A stretch of 64,000 bases of DNA from the NCBI GenBank assembly GCA_002973635.1, contig CP027224.1:1684501-1748500 (forward strand), read 5' to 3'. Origin of the DNA: Lysinibacillus sp. B2A1. GTDB lineage: Bacteria; Bacillota; Bacilli; Bacillales_A; Planococcaceae. Each line of letters starts with the position of its first letter. Within the stretch, counting starts at the first letter, position 1. This document shows positions 50,838 through 61,708 of the stretch, piece by piece. Below the pieces are notes generated by a model. It worked only from the letters and a program-made list of their open reading frames with translations, was not told the origin of the DNA and did no database searches. Both the position numbers and the translations under genes were made by a program.

Positions 50838-53807
50838 TTATGTTAATTTTACATATCCCACATTAGTACCGTTGATACGTACATATAAATAGTTAGAAGC
50901 ACTTGAATAAGCGATACCTATACCTGAAGTATGTCCTCTGGCTACACCGATAATGGATGCAGCCGCTGTAAAATCTACAACACCGTTAAAGCTAGTAGAA
51001 TTCATGGAGCTAATTAATAAGGTATCCGAATAAATAGTCAAATAATTTCCATTGGAATAAATTTTACCTGTTGAACCAAATCTGTTGAAATAAATTCCAC
51101 TACCACTAGTATCATTTAAATATAATCTATTACCAATTCTGACATCATCATTTATGTTAATATCTGCAGAATTGATTTTAGTTCCATTAATTGTCCCACC
51201 ATTAATTATATTCCCATTGATAGTTGTTCCAGTTATCGTCCCACCATTAATAGTAGTCGCACTGATACTTCCACCATAAATGGAGGATGCAGAAACAGTA
51301 GTCCCAGATATACTACCTCCATTGATCGTAGTGCCATTAATTGTAGTACCGCTTATTGTGGATGCTGAAATATTTCCACTAAAAAAAGCATTACCATAAG
51401 TATCAATTTCAAAAGTTCTAGTACCATTTGTGCTATATCCGCGAATCCCATAATTGTCTATTTTCACACCATAGTTATAAGCAGTAGAAGTCTGAATAAG
51501 AAAGTTTTCCTGGGATGTCATTCTGCCTGAATTAGCGTTCAGCTCAAAAGTAATGCCACCAGAAGCGTTATAACCTGTAATTCCAGAAGAAGTAATCACT
51601 ACACCTCGATAAGAGGAGGGGGAGGACTTTATAGTTAAATCGCCGATAATTTCAACTTGACCTGTTGTTGCATCGACATTAAAGGTACGTACACCATTGT
51701 TATTAAAAGCTCTAAATCCGCTTCCATCTAATTGAGTGCCTCGATAGGCATTGGAGGATGATCGAATATCAATTGCACCATCATATACCCGTAACCCATA
51801 TTTATATTGGGAAGGGGAGTCTGGATGAGGGTATCTGCCGAGATGTACTTTAATTTTTCCATTTGTATCATAAACCGATTGAAGTCCGTTATAAATCGTG
51901 ACTATGCCTAATTCATCTTCGATATGTAGTTTATTCCCCAGCAGTAGTCGTCCTGCTATTACCTCTGCGTGTACTCCACGCTTAGAAATCGCCACAGCTA
52001 TAGAGTTGCCACCGTCAGGAGTAATGGCCATTAAGGCGTTATTAATAACGAGGTAGGTTTTGTCATCTTGTAAATCTTTGGAGTATAGTCCTCGTTCATT
52101 GATTGTAGTAGAATTTGCATAACCTCCGAGGAGAATATTTTTAGCTGTATCAAATTCACTATTAAGAATTTGTGTGACGCCATCCATTGCATCTTTGCCT
52201 TGATTCCATTTGTACTTATCCATATTGACTGTGGTAGATGTATTGGAGATATCATAAATGACTTTCTTTAATTTCCCATTCTCATCCACAACATCTTTGC
52301 CATTAGCAATCGTTAAATTGACAGAGTCATTATTAAAATCAAATTGCATTTCTATAATTTTTAATGTTAGCCTGACACGAAGTTCATCATTTTGAACTCG
52401 GATAATGTCACCAATTGCAATTTGTTTCATTGACATGGTTTCATGAAGATTGCTTAAATAACCTTCTAATCCAACATTGACATGAATAGGTGGTTCGTTT
52501 AGCGTTTTAAATATTTCTTTAGCCTCTTCCAATAAATCCTTTTCATCCGTAATAGAATCGTTGTGGTGTTCTTTGACAATGATGTATTTATTTAATTCTG
52601 TGATTTCTTCAGGAGAAAAGTTATGTTCCATTTTTAATTGAAGACCTAAATCCGACATCTGCTGCTCAATATTCATTAATTGTATGTTCAAAGTTGCGAT
52701 CTGCGAATTTTTATTATTAATTTCATTTTGTTTTGCATTGATGCGGGAAATAACATTTGACCAATCAGCTCTACCAGGTGCTTGATCTTGATAGGTATAG
52801 TTGATAACATCTCGTTCATTTAAATAGGTTTTTAATTGAGTTTCTAAATTAGATAATTCTTGTTCTTCTTGCTGAATGTCGTCTTGTTTTGCTTTCTTCT
52901 GTGCTACTAATGAATCGAATTGACCCTGGAATGATTGTAATTTTCTTTTGTATTTTGTCAGGGCTATACATAATTGATTGGACATATAATCCGATTGTTT
53001 AATTACGTTGTAGTTAGTGTCACATTCAAAAGGATATATAAAGTAACTAAAATCTTCTAAGTAGTTTGAACCAGTAGGGGAGAGCGCTCGAAATTCTAAG
53101 CCATCCTGACCATAAGCTTTTAAGCGTGTAACCATATCTTCGGCTTTAGTTGCTACTGAAAGGGAATCAAGTAATATGCCCTCTTTTAGCCTAACACCGC
53201 GATTCATTCCTATATGATTAGGCTGATGTAGATTAACTTTACGATTCTTTGTATCCCAGACAATTAATGCATTAAACCTTTCCGCAATATCAAACAAACA
53301 CTGCAAAACTGTGGCAGAACTTACATCAAATGAGCGATATTTCAAATTAAAAGCAGCATCCACATAGTCTAGCTTCCATTCCGTTTCTGCTAAGAAAAAA
53401 TTTACATATTCAGATAGAGTTTTAGAGGTTTCTTCATAGTCACGAATGTTTTTGTCTGCTAATTCAATACCACAACTATAGGCTGTATAAGAAATTGAAT
53501 TTCCATCGTTGCCTACTTGCTTATTTTTATCCAAGAAAAGGAAGTATTCTACTTGATTGTTGTAGGTCATTTTTAAATAATAGCGATCTTTGATTAGATC
53601 AATTAAAGGATTGTCGATTAAAATATGCTGTCGTTCAATTTTTGTAGGAATTGTAAAACTTATTTCATTAATAGCTCCTAGTCGAATGGTCAAACCTAAT
53701 CCATATATTTCTTTTAGTGGAGAGATAACAGTACGGTCAGGCTTACAAAGTTTTAATAGTGGATAAGTATGATCACTTATCGTATTTATATAGCTTAAAG
53801 CTCCCAT
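50838..53807 (-). CDS. Phage tail-associated protein with C-terminal beta-helical repeat (tail spike-like)
   Basis: 989 residues. N-terminal half (1-420) resembles Gp18/Tal-type tail proteins that close the tail tube (LKLCKPDRTVISPLKEIYGL, FIYPFECDTNYNVIKQ). It then has a coiled region (about 275-375), a collar, and a C-terminus with pentapeptide-like repeats GTTINGGSISGTTVSAS (about 800-880), where the 15-bp unit TNGG(T/S)I repeats. No peptidase motif is evident. It likely carries the host-binding or penetration function. Confidence 0.8.
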   Translation of the reverse strand: MGALSYINTISDHTYPLLKLCKPDRTVISPLKEIYGLGLTIRLGAINEISFTIPTKIERQHILIDNPLIDLIKDRYYLKMTYNNQVEYFLFLDKNKQVGNDGNSISYTAYSCGIELADKNIRDYEETSKTLSEYVNFFLAETEWKLDYVDAAFNLKYRSFDVSSATVLQCLFDIAERFNALIVWDTKNRKVNLHQPNHIGMNRGVRLKEGILLDSLSVATKAEDMVTRLKAYGQDGLEFRALSPTGSNYLEDFSYFIYPFECDTNYNVIKQSDYMSNQLCIALTKYKRKLQSFQGQFDSLVAQKKAKQDDIQQEEQELSNLETQLKTYLNERDVINYTYQDQAPGRADWSNVISRINAKQNEINNKNSQIATLNIQLMNIEQQMSDLGLQLKMEHNFSPEEITELNKYIIVKEHHNDSITDEKDLLEEAKEIFKTLNEPPIHVNVGLEGYLSNLHETMSMKQIAIGDIIRVQNDELRVRLTLKIIEMQFDFNNDSVNLTIANGKDVVDENGKLKKVIYDISNTSTTVNMDKYKWNQGKDAMDGVTQILNSEFDTAKNILLGGYANSTTINERGLYSKDLQDDKTYLVINNALMAITPDGGNSIAVAISKRGVHAEVIAGRLLLGNKLHIEDELGIVTIYNGLQSVYDTNGKIKVHLGRYPHPDSPSQYKYGLRVYDGAIDIRSSSNAYRGTQLDGSGFRAFNNNGVRTFNVDATTGQVEIIGDLTIKSSPSSYRGVVITSSGITGYNASGGITFELNANSGRMTSQENFLIQTSTAYNYGVKIDNYGIRGYSTNGTRTFEIDTYGNAFFSGNISASTISGTTINGTTINGGSISGTTVSASSIYGGSISATTINGGTITGTTINGNIINGGTINGTKINSADININDDVRIGNRLYLNDTSGSGIYFNRFGSTGKIYSNGNYLTIYSDTLLISSMNSTSFNGVVDFTAAASIIGVARGHTSGIGIAYSSASNYLYVRINGTNVGYVKLT

Positions 53808-54604
53808 GTTAATTCACCTCCTTCCTGTAGGTATTTGTATTCAACACTAAATTCAATTTTATAATTACCTTGGAACTGTATCTCATAATTAGAATTACAT
53901 TCTCTTGCTTCTTCCCCCTCAATATCTAACCAATAGTCATTATGAAAATCATATAAATAACGAGAATTATATTCTTGAGAGGACACAATCATTTCATTTT
54001 CACAGTCAACTGTAACGATTTCATTAGCTAAAACATTTGTAATAATAAATTCCTTATTATCTGTGATGTTTCGAATAATAATCGGAATTTTATCTCCAAT
54101 TTGAGTTATTTTTAAAAAAGGTCGAATTGTTGCATCGCCTTCATTGAAAAAATTCCAAGTTTCTTCACCATCCACATGAAAATCATATGTTTTCTTAGGG
54201 GAGTAGCGGTAGGCATCTTTACATCTAAAGGTTAATTCAATAAAACCTTCCCTCAATCCGTTATGAATAAGCTTGGGTTCGCCTGTCAACATTGCATAAT
54301 AGATTTTCTCAGATTCATTATTAAACCAAAGGGGGCAATAGAAATCCGTCCATAACCATCTTGCAATAGCTCGAATATTATTTCTATCTCTCCAGTCTTT
54401 AATCCAAATAGCCATAGAAAAAGAGAGTGGCTCAATCTCCACTCCCTTAAAGTAACGCTTTTTTCCTTTAAAAACAGACGTATCAATTATATTCCTTGAA
54501 GGAAGGAATGTCTCTTCGTAAAGTCCACTGCTTGGATTAATCATCATTACTCCCATATCCTCAGAGGATATCCCATTGAAAGTAAAACTAGTGTTTTCGA
54601 GCAT
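53795..54604 (-). CDS. Distal tail protein (Dit, siphovirus tail family)
   Basis: 269 residues. N-terminus SFTFNGISSEDMGVMMINPS and the paired beta domain (about 130-260: TWNFFNEGDATIRPFLKITQ, typical of Dit). Starts at ATG 54604, sharing one base with the tape-measure stop, and overlaps the tail-associated gene by 13 nt. The Dit ring is the hub for the baseplate proteins. Confidence 0.88.
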   Translation of the reverse strand: MLENTSFTFNGISSEDMGVMMINPSSGLYEETFLPSRNIIDTSVFKGKKRYFKGVEIEPLSFSMAIWIKDWRDRNNIRAIARWLWTDFYCPLWFNNESEKIYYAMLTGEPKLIHNGLREGFIELTFRCKDAYRYSPKKTYDFHVDGEETWNFFNEGDATIRPFLKITQIGDKIPIIIRNITDNKEFIITNVLANEIVTVDCENEMIVSSQEYNSRYLYDFHNDYWLDIEGEEARECNSNYEIQFQGNYKIEFSVEYKYLQEGGELTWEL

Positions 54605-57600
54605 TATTTCACTCCTTTCTTAACTCTCAAATCATTCCAAATATCTTTTGCAAAATTACTAGCAGTTGTTTTATTGGCAATCATTTCCCCAATTTCAAAA
54701 TTGAATTCATATGTATCACCCCCCATACTAGCTACATTACTAATTAAGCTCGTAGGATTACTAATGGTATGTATCATTGGTGTGAAGAAGTTTGCGGCTC
54801 GTTCCATTATATCTGACATATCTAATAGGCGTTTTGTATCAATAGGGGAGTTAATTAATTCATTAGGATGAACAATTATCTCTTTGCCTCCCTTACCATC
54901 AATACCATTTCCACTCCATTTTGTCATACCTCCATGTAAAGCAGAGGCTTTATTTTCTAATAGTAATTTTGCCCAATTTTTTAATTCATTTTGCATTTCT
55001 GTACTATCAAAAATAGTATAATTTTTCATGACAAAGTTACCTAAACGTACCAAATCTTCATTACTTAATTTACTTTTTTCAGTATTGTAACTGGAATTTG
55101 TTTCAATAGAAGAGCCTGTATCACGTCCTTCTTTTGCAATCTTATGAGCTTTTTCACGAATATTATTCGCTCTGACAGGAGTTGCAATGCTAGCTAATAC
55201 ATCTGTCATATATTTCCCCATAATTACTTTAAAGTCAGCATCAGATAAATATCTAATTTGTGAAGTTGAATTTGTGTTTTGAGGAAGTTCATCTGGTGAA
55301 TAGTTCATTCCAGATAAATAGTATTGTTTTGCTAAATCTTTAATCTTTTCTTGATATTTGGGTGTCATAACAACAGTAGCATTGCTTTCTAAAAATTTAC
55401 TGAATGCTGTTAAATCGGACTTAGATAAACTGTTAATTATACTATCAAATGAATCTGTAGCTTTAATTTCAGAGCCATTTTCACGACCTTGTGAGGCAAG
55501 TGTATGAGCTTTTTCACGAATATTAGCAGCTCTTATCGGATTATCAACTTCTACTGCTAATTTATCAGTTAGATATTTTCCTAGTAAAACCTGCATATCT
55601 CCAAGAGTGAGTTTACTATTTTTAATAGAATTTTGATACGAAGAATCATTGTCAGCAGAAGAGCCATAAATACCTGTAGGAATAGTAGAATTCTGTACAA
55701 GCGTCATGAGGTTCATAGCTTCTTTTAGTGTATCAATAATATTTTGACGGATAGTTAGACCAACTGTTTTCATAGTTCCATCTAAAGTGTTTCCTAATTC
55801 TGGCATGGTCGTCTCTAGCCAGTCTATGAAACCACCGAATTCCAAACGGATATTTTCGAAGTTACCACTAACAATATCTTCACGAATTTGTGCAAACTTT
55901 CGTTCATAGTTTAATAAATCATTGTAATGCTGTTCCCAATAACTCTTTAGGTCATCTATACGTTTCAATTCTTGATTATGATAGTCATCTTCAACTTTGG
56001 ATTTATCCTCAATCTCTTTGTCTTTCATTTCAAGAAGATCATTTAGACTTTGCTTCTGTAGTTCTATATCTCGATCATGACGTTTTTCTTGAATGTTCTC
56101 TTCAATGTTGAAGAGTTGCTCTTCAAGTTTTTTACGTTTAGACTTTGCCTCATGACTATCATCGAGAGAGAGGAGAGCAATTTGACGCTGAATATCATTT
56201 TTCTCCTTCTCTAATTTGTCAATATCCATCGAGTAATCCCGTTCAGCTTCTTGTCGATCAATTAATCGAAGTCGTTCTTCTATAGCTTCTCGAAATTTAT
56301 TTCTCTCATCGTCAATATTTTTCATGACATTTTCATGACGCTTATTTTCAGCTTCATTTTCTAAATCATATTGGCGAATAACGGCATCTTTTTGTTCCTG
56401 AAGGTAATCTTTATATACCTTGATTAGCGTTTCTGCCAAGTCCTTTTTTTGTTTAATAATTTTAGATTCTATTTGTGTTTCTGTTTTAAGTAATTCCGAT
56501 TCCTTATTTTTTACTTCTAGATTATAATTTTGAAGATCTTCTTTTAACGCTTTAATATCATCAGGATTAAACTCATCACTTCTTAATTGATTTTGGGTAA
56601 CTATTATTTTGTTATTAATTAGTTGAATTATATCCTTTAAATCTTCAACTTGTGAATATAGCTCCTTTAATACATCTCCAGAGCGCTCTAATTCTTTAAC
56701 TTTTGCTTCGTTTTCAGTCATTGAATCGCTCACAGTTTCATACATGGACTGAATGATTTTGCTTTGTTGCAGTTTGAACTCTTTTTCATTAATTTTTTCA
56801 TCGAATCTTGTTTGAAGATTAACGATAATCTCATAATTCCTATGACGTAATTCAACTGATAAATCTTGAATTTGAACAGTTAATGCAGCATATTTTTCTT
56901 TTAATTGCTCTAAAATTTCTCCTGAATATTTACCGGATTTTATTTGAGCTTCTAAATACTTTAATTCATTTTTATTAATAGCTTGCTTCTTCTCCATATG
57001 AGAAGTAATCGATTGAAGAGTTTGAATGTAAGCATTGGAATTAGAATCTAGTTCTTTCAGCTTGGAGCTTTCAAGTTCGATTTTGGAGTCCTCGGTTTTG
57101 CGCTGAGCTTCGTATACATCTAAATAAGCCAGAGACATCTCACCTAATGCTGAATTAACAGAATGCATTTCAGTTTTGAGTTCTAACATTCGATTTGAAT
57201 ATTCTTCTACAGTTTGACTATTTAAACCTTTTGTAGTAATTATCTTTTCTAAAAATTCTAGCTCCTGCTGATTGACTGCTTGTTTTTGCTCCAAATACTT
57301 TGTTTGCAAATCCAATGTTTTAGTGTATCTGTCAGATGATTTATCTACTAATTTTAATTTTTCTTCTTCATGAGATAGATTAGCATCGATAACAGAACGT
57401 TTACGATCAAATTTTTCTAAATTTGTATCAAGATCTCTTTTTTCTAAATCTGTAATGGTTAATTTCTGTTGAAGAATATTATTTGATAGGGAATTTAATT
57501 CTGAAGTAGCTTGATCAATAGCCTGCTGTGATGTGTCAATAGCAGTATAATTTGTAGAACTTACAGTGCCTGATTTTGCATTATTTAAGTAATCAATGGG

Positions 57601-60600
57601 GTTGATCGGTACATTTCCATTTTTATTAATTTCATAATGTAAATGTGGACCAGTGCTTTTACCAGTTGAGCCAACAGTTCCTATTTGCTGCCCTACTTCG
57701 ATTGTTGAACCTAATTTAGCAACGGCTTTATCTAAATGAGCGTAAATATGTTTTAAATTATTAGCATCTTGAATAACAACGATATTACCATAGGATGAAG
57801 GATAGTCATTATCTTCTGCTCGACCACTAGCAATTACTTTGCCACTAATATTTGCATCTACCTTAGTTCCTCGTGACATAGCAATATCTATGCCACGATG
57901 ATTATCTAATTCACCGTTTAACATTCTATTTCCAAAGTTACTTGATATTTTACCCGACCAACCACTTAGCTTTTGAGATGTAGTAGTTGTGGAAGCATTT
58001 GAAACAGTGCCTGTCTTATTAATTTTTCCAGAAGAAATTTGAGATTTAAGAGATTTTTCTTGGTTTTCAAGTAAATTTAATTTATCCCTTTCAAGCGCAA
58101 GTTGAGCCTGCAGTGATTTTCGATATTCATCAGAATGCTTTGGAAAATTAGATTGAACTTTTACTTGTTTTTCAATTTCAGAATTAAGCTTTTCTAAAGA
58201 TTTTTTAAATGTGTCTGTAATATAGACGGAATCTTTTGTCGCTGAATTAGAAGATTTTGAGGCATTTTTTGAAGACTTTATGGAAGTAGTAAATCCATCA
58301 ATCTCTGCAATATTAGAATCGAAATCCATAGTTAAACTATTTAATTCTTCTTTATAGTTTCTAATATTACTTTCTACCACTAATTGTTGTGCCGCCATAC
58401 CTAATCCAAGCGGTCCACTCATTTGACCAATTAATTTTGATGTAATTTCATTGGCTTTAACATAATTTCCTAACATCATAATTTCTCTTTTGATATTTAG
58501 AATTTTTAATTTAGTAGCTTGGGTAGAGGATAGCAACATTTCTTGATCAGCAGTTAATTTTCCATCACGAGCTAATTTATATCCATTTAACAGTGCTTCA
58601 TTCGCCTTGTTCTCAGCTTCAATTGCTTTTATCTTTTCCTCATTTAGCTTAATAGCTTTACCGTCCATATCAAGTAAAGTGGGATAATTTGAATTTAAGC
58701 TATTTATTACTCCGTTCCTAGTGTGCATTACGTTTACAAGACGCTGCTCTTCAGCTGTTAAATTCCCTTTTTGACTAAGGTTTCGAATCTCTTCTTCTGT
58801 ATAACCCTTCAATTGATTAGTTAACATCTGATATTGGAATAATAAATCTGAAGTGTCATTTACTTTTTTCTGAGATACACCTGCTAGTTGTTCATAAATT
58901 GTTGTAAGTTTTTCTGTTTCTTTGTTGTAATCAAGCATTTTTTCTTTTGCTTCAGCTAATGTTAAATTATTGGTTTTCATTTCCACAGACAGTTTCTTTT
59001 GAGTTGCAATTGTGTCATCGTAATGTAAATTTAGTGATTTCATAATGCTACTTACTTCTTCTTCACTTAAGCCTAGCCCAGTTAATTCAGCTTTAACATT
59101 AGACAGCTTATCTTTAGCTTTACTTGCCATTGAGTTAAACGTTTCAGATGTAGCATTCTCCATATTTTGAAAGGAACCTATAACATCATTTATTAATGTA
59201 GAGGCATTTTCGTTTGAAAATAATGATGTTAATGATTCTTGCAAAGTATCTAAATCGGATGTATTCGCAGCAGCAATTAATTGAGCAGCAAAACCTTCAG
59301 CATTGTTTTTAACACTGTCTGTTAATTTATCGTTTTCATTGATAACTTCAGCGATATTTGATATATAGTCATTTTTTTGAGCTAAAACATTTTGATTAAG
59401 CTCAGATTCGGTTTTAATAATTTCTTCTTTATGATACTTGAGAGCATCGCTTAGTTCTTTGTAATCATCTGCAAGTTTTTTATTCCCGCTTTTCTCAGCA
59501 TCAGATTGAAGTTTGTCGAATTTCTTTATTTTATCTTCAAAATCTTCTGGAGAATCTAGCATCGGTTTATGATTATATCCATAAAACATTTCTTTTGTTG
59601 GTAAACTTTTAGCTTTTTTTCTTAAATCCTTTGCAGCATCATTTAGTTTACTGTCATACTCATCCTCTAAGTCAGAAATAGCACCTTTTCGGGTTTTTAT
59701 ATCTTCATTGCGTTTTTCTTTGGTAGCTTCACCAGCAATTTGCGTTTCTAAAGCCTGCTGTTCTTTCAGAAGTTCAATTTTTACTTTTAGAGCCTCTGAA
59801 GAGCCAATTATTTTATTACCATATTCATCTTCATGGGCAACAATATGAGGTAAGAGTTCACCAAGCCGATTAGAAATATCCTGATATTCTGCAAAGACAG
59901 TAGGATCAGCATTTCCTAACGCCATTGATTTTTCTAATTGTGCATATTTATTTATCTGCCCATCGATTTCTTTTGCGTTTGATGTATAGGCGTTCAATAT
60001 TTCATGTTCTTCAGTCTTTAATTCCTCAAGCTTTTGTTTTGCTTTTTCTTTATGTTCCAAAAATTTACCTATTGCAAACTCACTAAAACCTAAGACGATT
60101 CCAGCTATATTAAATCCTCTAATTGCCTTAGGAGAAAAAGTTGTACCGCTAACTTCTTCTGCAAATGTTTTAAAGGTGGATGCTTGACCCATCCAACTCG
60201 TTATAGTAGATATTGACACAGTAGCACTTTGAGCTGCAGCTGCTGTATTTTTTCCGAAGGCCTCGATACCTTGGTTAATCTTTTCTAGTTGTTGTGGGAT
60301 GTCTGATAATCCTGCTATGTTTAAGCCTTCACCAAGCTGAATATTGGATAACTGGGTGTTTAAATCTGTTATCTGAGAAGTTAGTTGCTCAAAGTCGGCT
60401 GTATCTGCGTAGGCCTTATTTAATTCATATATTGAATATAAATTGGATTCTAAAGCTTGTAGATTTGCGAGCGTTTCTTGAACACCCTCAAATTGAATAT
60501 GATTTACACTGATTGTTTCTACTTCTGTTTTTAGCTTAGTGACAATATTTTCTAATGCTCGTAGGTCACCAGCTGGGGTTTTTGCTAGCTGTTTGTAAAA

Positions 60601-60960
60601 TTTACTGACATTGATGTTGGCATCACCAAATGCTTGAGAAAGGGAGTTAATTGATTTCACAGAGTGAGAAATCTGCTCCTTCAATTCATCAAAAAATGTG
60701 AGAGAAGGGGTTGAGCCACTTCCGATTGCTTGATATTTTTGGTTAACGCTCTGTAGCTGTTGCTCTAGGGCTTGTAATTGTTTTTCAAACTCTCCTAATA
60801 TTTGAGTGTTAGGTCCGTTTACATCTAAATTCATTTTAATAGCAGGTATGTTTTTTAATCTTTTGATGTATGTCTGTATATTTTTTTTTGAAATATCGTC
60901 ATTGATACCTAGAGCAGCTAATAGCTCTATTGGTTTTGTTTGTCCACCACCAGTACTCAA
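54604..60960 (-). CDS. Phage tape measure protein with M23 peptidase domain
   Basis: 2118 residues. It starts at TTG 60960, AGGAGGG at 7 nt, giving MSTGGGQTKPIELLAALGIN; earlier ATG at 61017 has no comparable RBS. N-terminal coiled coil, a transmembrane-like segment (about 300-320), very long coiled coils, an M23 domain (about 1000-1125) with HRGIDIA and PHLHYEINK, then more coiled coils and, at the C-terminus, a tandem duplicated module of about 110 residues (about 1785-1995). Length sets the tail length; by the usual 0.15 nm per residue the tail would be about 320 nm, an inference. Confidence 0.92.
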   Translation of the reverse strand: MSTGGGQTKPIELLAALGINDDISKKNIQTYIKRLKNIPAIKMNLDVNGPNTQILGEFEKQLQALEQQLQSVNQKYQAIGSGSTPSLTFFDELKEQISHSVKSINSLSQAFGDANINVSKFYKQLAKTPAGDLRALENIVTKLKTEVETISVNHIQFEGVQETLANLQALESNLYSIYELNKAYADTADFEQLTSQITDLNTQLSNIQLGEGLNIAGLSDIPQQLEKINQGIEAFGKNTAAAAQSATVSISTITSWMGQASTFKTFAEEVSGTTFSPKAIRGFNIAGIVLGFSEFAIGKFLEHKEKAKQKLEELKTEEHEILNAYTSNAKEIDGQINKYAQLEKSMALGNADPTVFAEYQDISNRLGELLPHIVAHEDEYGNKIIGSSEALKVKIELLKEQQALETQIAGEATKEKRNEDIKTRKGAISDLEDEYDSKLNDAAKDLRKKAKSLPTKEMFYGYNHKPMLDSPEDFEDKIKKFDKLQSDAEKSGNKKLADDYKELSDALKYHKEEIIKTESELNQNVLAQKNDYISNIAEVINENDKLTDSVKNNAEGFAAQLIAAANTSDLDTLQESLTSLFSNENASTLINDVIGSFQNMENATSETFNSMASKAKDKLSNVKAELTGLGLSEEEVSSIMKSLNLHYDDTIATQKKLSVEMKTNNLTLAEAKEKMLDYNKETEKLTTIYEQLAGVSQKKVNDTSDLLFQYQMLTNQLKGYTEEEIRNLSQKGNLTAEEQRLVNVMHTRNGVINSLNSNYPTLLDMDGKAIKLNEEKIKAIEAENKANEALLNGYKLARDGKLTADQEMLLSSTQATKLKILNIKREIMMLGNYVKANEITSKLIGQMSGPLGLGMAAQQLVVESNIRNYKEELNSLTMDFDSNIAEIDGFTTSIKSSKNASKSSNSATKDSVYITDTFKKSLEKLNSEIEKQVKVQSNFPKHSDEYRKSLQAQLALERDKLNLLENQEKSLKSQISSGKINKTGTVSNASTTTTSQKLSGWSGKISSNFGNRMLNGELDNHRGIDIAMSRGTKVDANISGKVIASGRAEDNDYPSSYGNIVVIQDANNLKHIYAHLDKAVAKLGSTIEVGQQIGTVGSTGKSTGPHLHYEINKNGNVPINPIDYLNNAKSGTVSSTNYTAIDTSQQAIDQATSELNSLSNNILQQKLTITDLEKRDLDTNLEKFDRKRSVIDANLSHEEEKLKLVDKSSDRYTKTLDLQTKYLEQKQAVNQQELEFLEKIITTKGLNSQTVEEYSNRMLELKTEMHSVNSALGEMSLAYLDVYEAQRKTEDSKIELESSKLKELDSNSNAYIQTLQSITSHMEKKQAINKNELKYLEAQIKSGKYSGEILEQLKEKYAALTVQIQDLSVELRHRNYEIIVNLQTRFDEKINEKEFKLQQSKIIQSMYETVSDSMTENEAKVKELERSGDVLKELYSQVEDLKDIIQLINNKIIVTQNQLRSDEFNPDDIKALKEDLQNYNLEVKNKESELLKTETQIESKIIKQKKDLAETLIKVYKDYLQEQKDAVIRQYDLENEAENKRHENVMKNIDDERNKFREAIEERLRLIDRQEAERDYSMDIDKLEKEKNDIQRQIALLSLDDSHEAKSKRKKLEEQLFNIEENIQEKRHDRDIELQKQSLNDLLEMKDKEIEDKSKVEDDYHNQELKRIDDLKSYWEQHYNDLLNYERKFAQIREDIVSGNFENIRLEFGGFIDWLETTMPELGNTLDGTMKTVGLTIRQNIIDTLKEAMNLMTLVQNSTIPTGIYGSSADNDSSYQNSIKNSKLTLGDMQVLLGKYLTDKLAVEVDNPIRAANIREKAHTLASQGRENGSEIKATDSFDSIINSLSKSDLTAFSKFLESNATVVMTPKYQEKIKDLAKQYYLSGMNYSPDELPQNTNSTSQIRYLSDADFKVIMGKYMTDVLASIATPVRANNIREKAHKIAKEGRDTGSSIETNSSYNTEKSKLSNEDLVRLGNFVMKNYTIFDSTEMQNELKNWAKLLLENKASALHGGMTKWSGNGIDGKGGKEIIVHPNELINSPIDTKRLLDMSDIMERAANFFTPMIHTISNPTSLISNVASMGGDTYEFNFEIGEMIANKTTASNFAKDIWNDLRVKKGVK

Positions 60961-61122
60961 TCGATTTTCCCTCCTAATTTTAGATAACCGATCAATACAA
61001 GGCAGTGATCGATTCATCTTTCTTTATTGTTGTATAAAACAGTAAATATCCTAAAATATTCAAATACCCACCCAAAGAAGGTAGGGGAGTAGTTCAAAAT
61101 TTTAACTATTTATAGGCAGAGG

Positions 61123-61638
61123 CTAAAAATCATCTGAAGTCCCTTCGGTGTTCTTAGCAGCAGTTGCTTGTAAAATATTGAAGTACTCTTTTTCCATTTC
61201 TAAAAATTTAATGCTTAAGTGCAATCGTTTATTAATTTCCTCTAATGCATTGGAGATTTCCTGCATGGAGAACATTTTTGTTAAAAATATGTCGTACCAG
61301 CCAATATCCACGAGATAATTCATTGTGGCAAAATGTGTTTCAATGGGTTTATCCTTTAATTCACTTTGTAAATCTGTAAAATGCTTAATGATTAAAAAGA
61401 AGATATAATTATTTAACTCATAATCATTTTCAAAATATTCAAGCTTATGTTGCTGAGCATATTCCAGCGAATTCGCTAAATCATTGATCAATATCGTAAT
61501 TTTACGTTTACTAAACTTTGGATAGTAATAGATGAACTTTCCTTGTTCTTTATCGATATAAAACTTTTGCTTCTTATTTATGGCATCAGCACTTTTTTGA
61601 ATATCCGCTAACGTTAATTTTGTTTCACGTTTTGTCAT
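61123..61638 (-). CDS. Candidate tail assembly chaperone
   Basis: 171 residues, helical, acidic. N-terminus KRETKLTLADIQKSADAINK and KKQKFYIDKEQGKFIYYYPKF, with no membrane segment. Its location between major tail protein and tape measure is the place of the G/GT chaperone in siphophages. I looked for a -1 frameshift extension; the -1 frame after the last T run adds only six codons, so a classical GT product is not supported. Fits the small G-only type. Confidence 0.65.
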   Translation of the reverse strand: MTKRETKLTLADIQKSADAINKKQKFYIDKEQGKFIYYYPKFSKRKITILINDLANSLEYAQQHKLEYFENDYELNNYIFFLIIKHFTDLQSELKDKPIETHFATMNYLVDIGWYDIFLTKMFSMQEISNALEEINKRLHLSIKFLEMEKEYFNILQATAAKNTEGTSDDF

Positions 61639-61667
61639 TTTTAAGCTCCTTTTATGTTCAATAGAAA

Positions 61668-61691
61668 GGGTAGAGAATTTAATCTCTACCC
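61668..61691 (-). terminator. Terminator after the major tail protein gene
   Basis: GGGTAGAGA pairs perfectly with TCTCTACCC (6-nt loop), followed by TTTCTATTG on the minus strand. It would give the high copy major tail protein more mRNA than the downstream genes. Confidence 0.7.
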
Positions 61692-61708
61692 ATTTTACAT
61701 TAATTTAT

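Noticed and set aside
61017-61017. ATG at 61017 as tape measure start
   Set aside because: No good RBS there; the TTG at 60960 has AGGAGGG at 7 nt and gives a typical N-terminus.
60966-61140. Programmed -1 frameshift from the tail chaperone (G/GT product)
   Set aside because: The -1 frame after GATTTTTAG adds only six codons before a stop and the site is not a canonical slippery heptamer.
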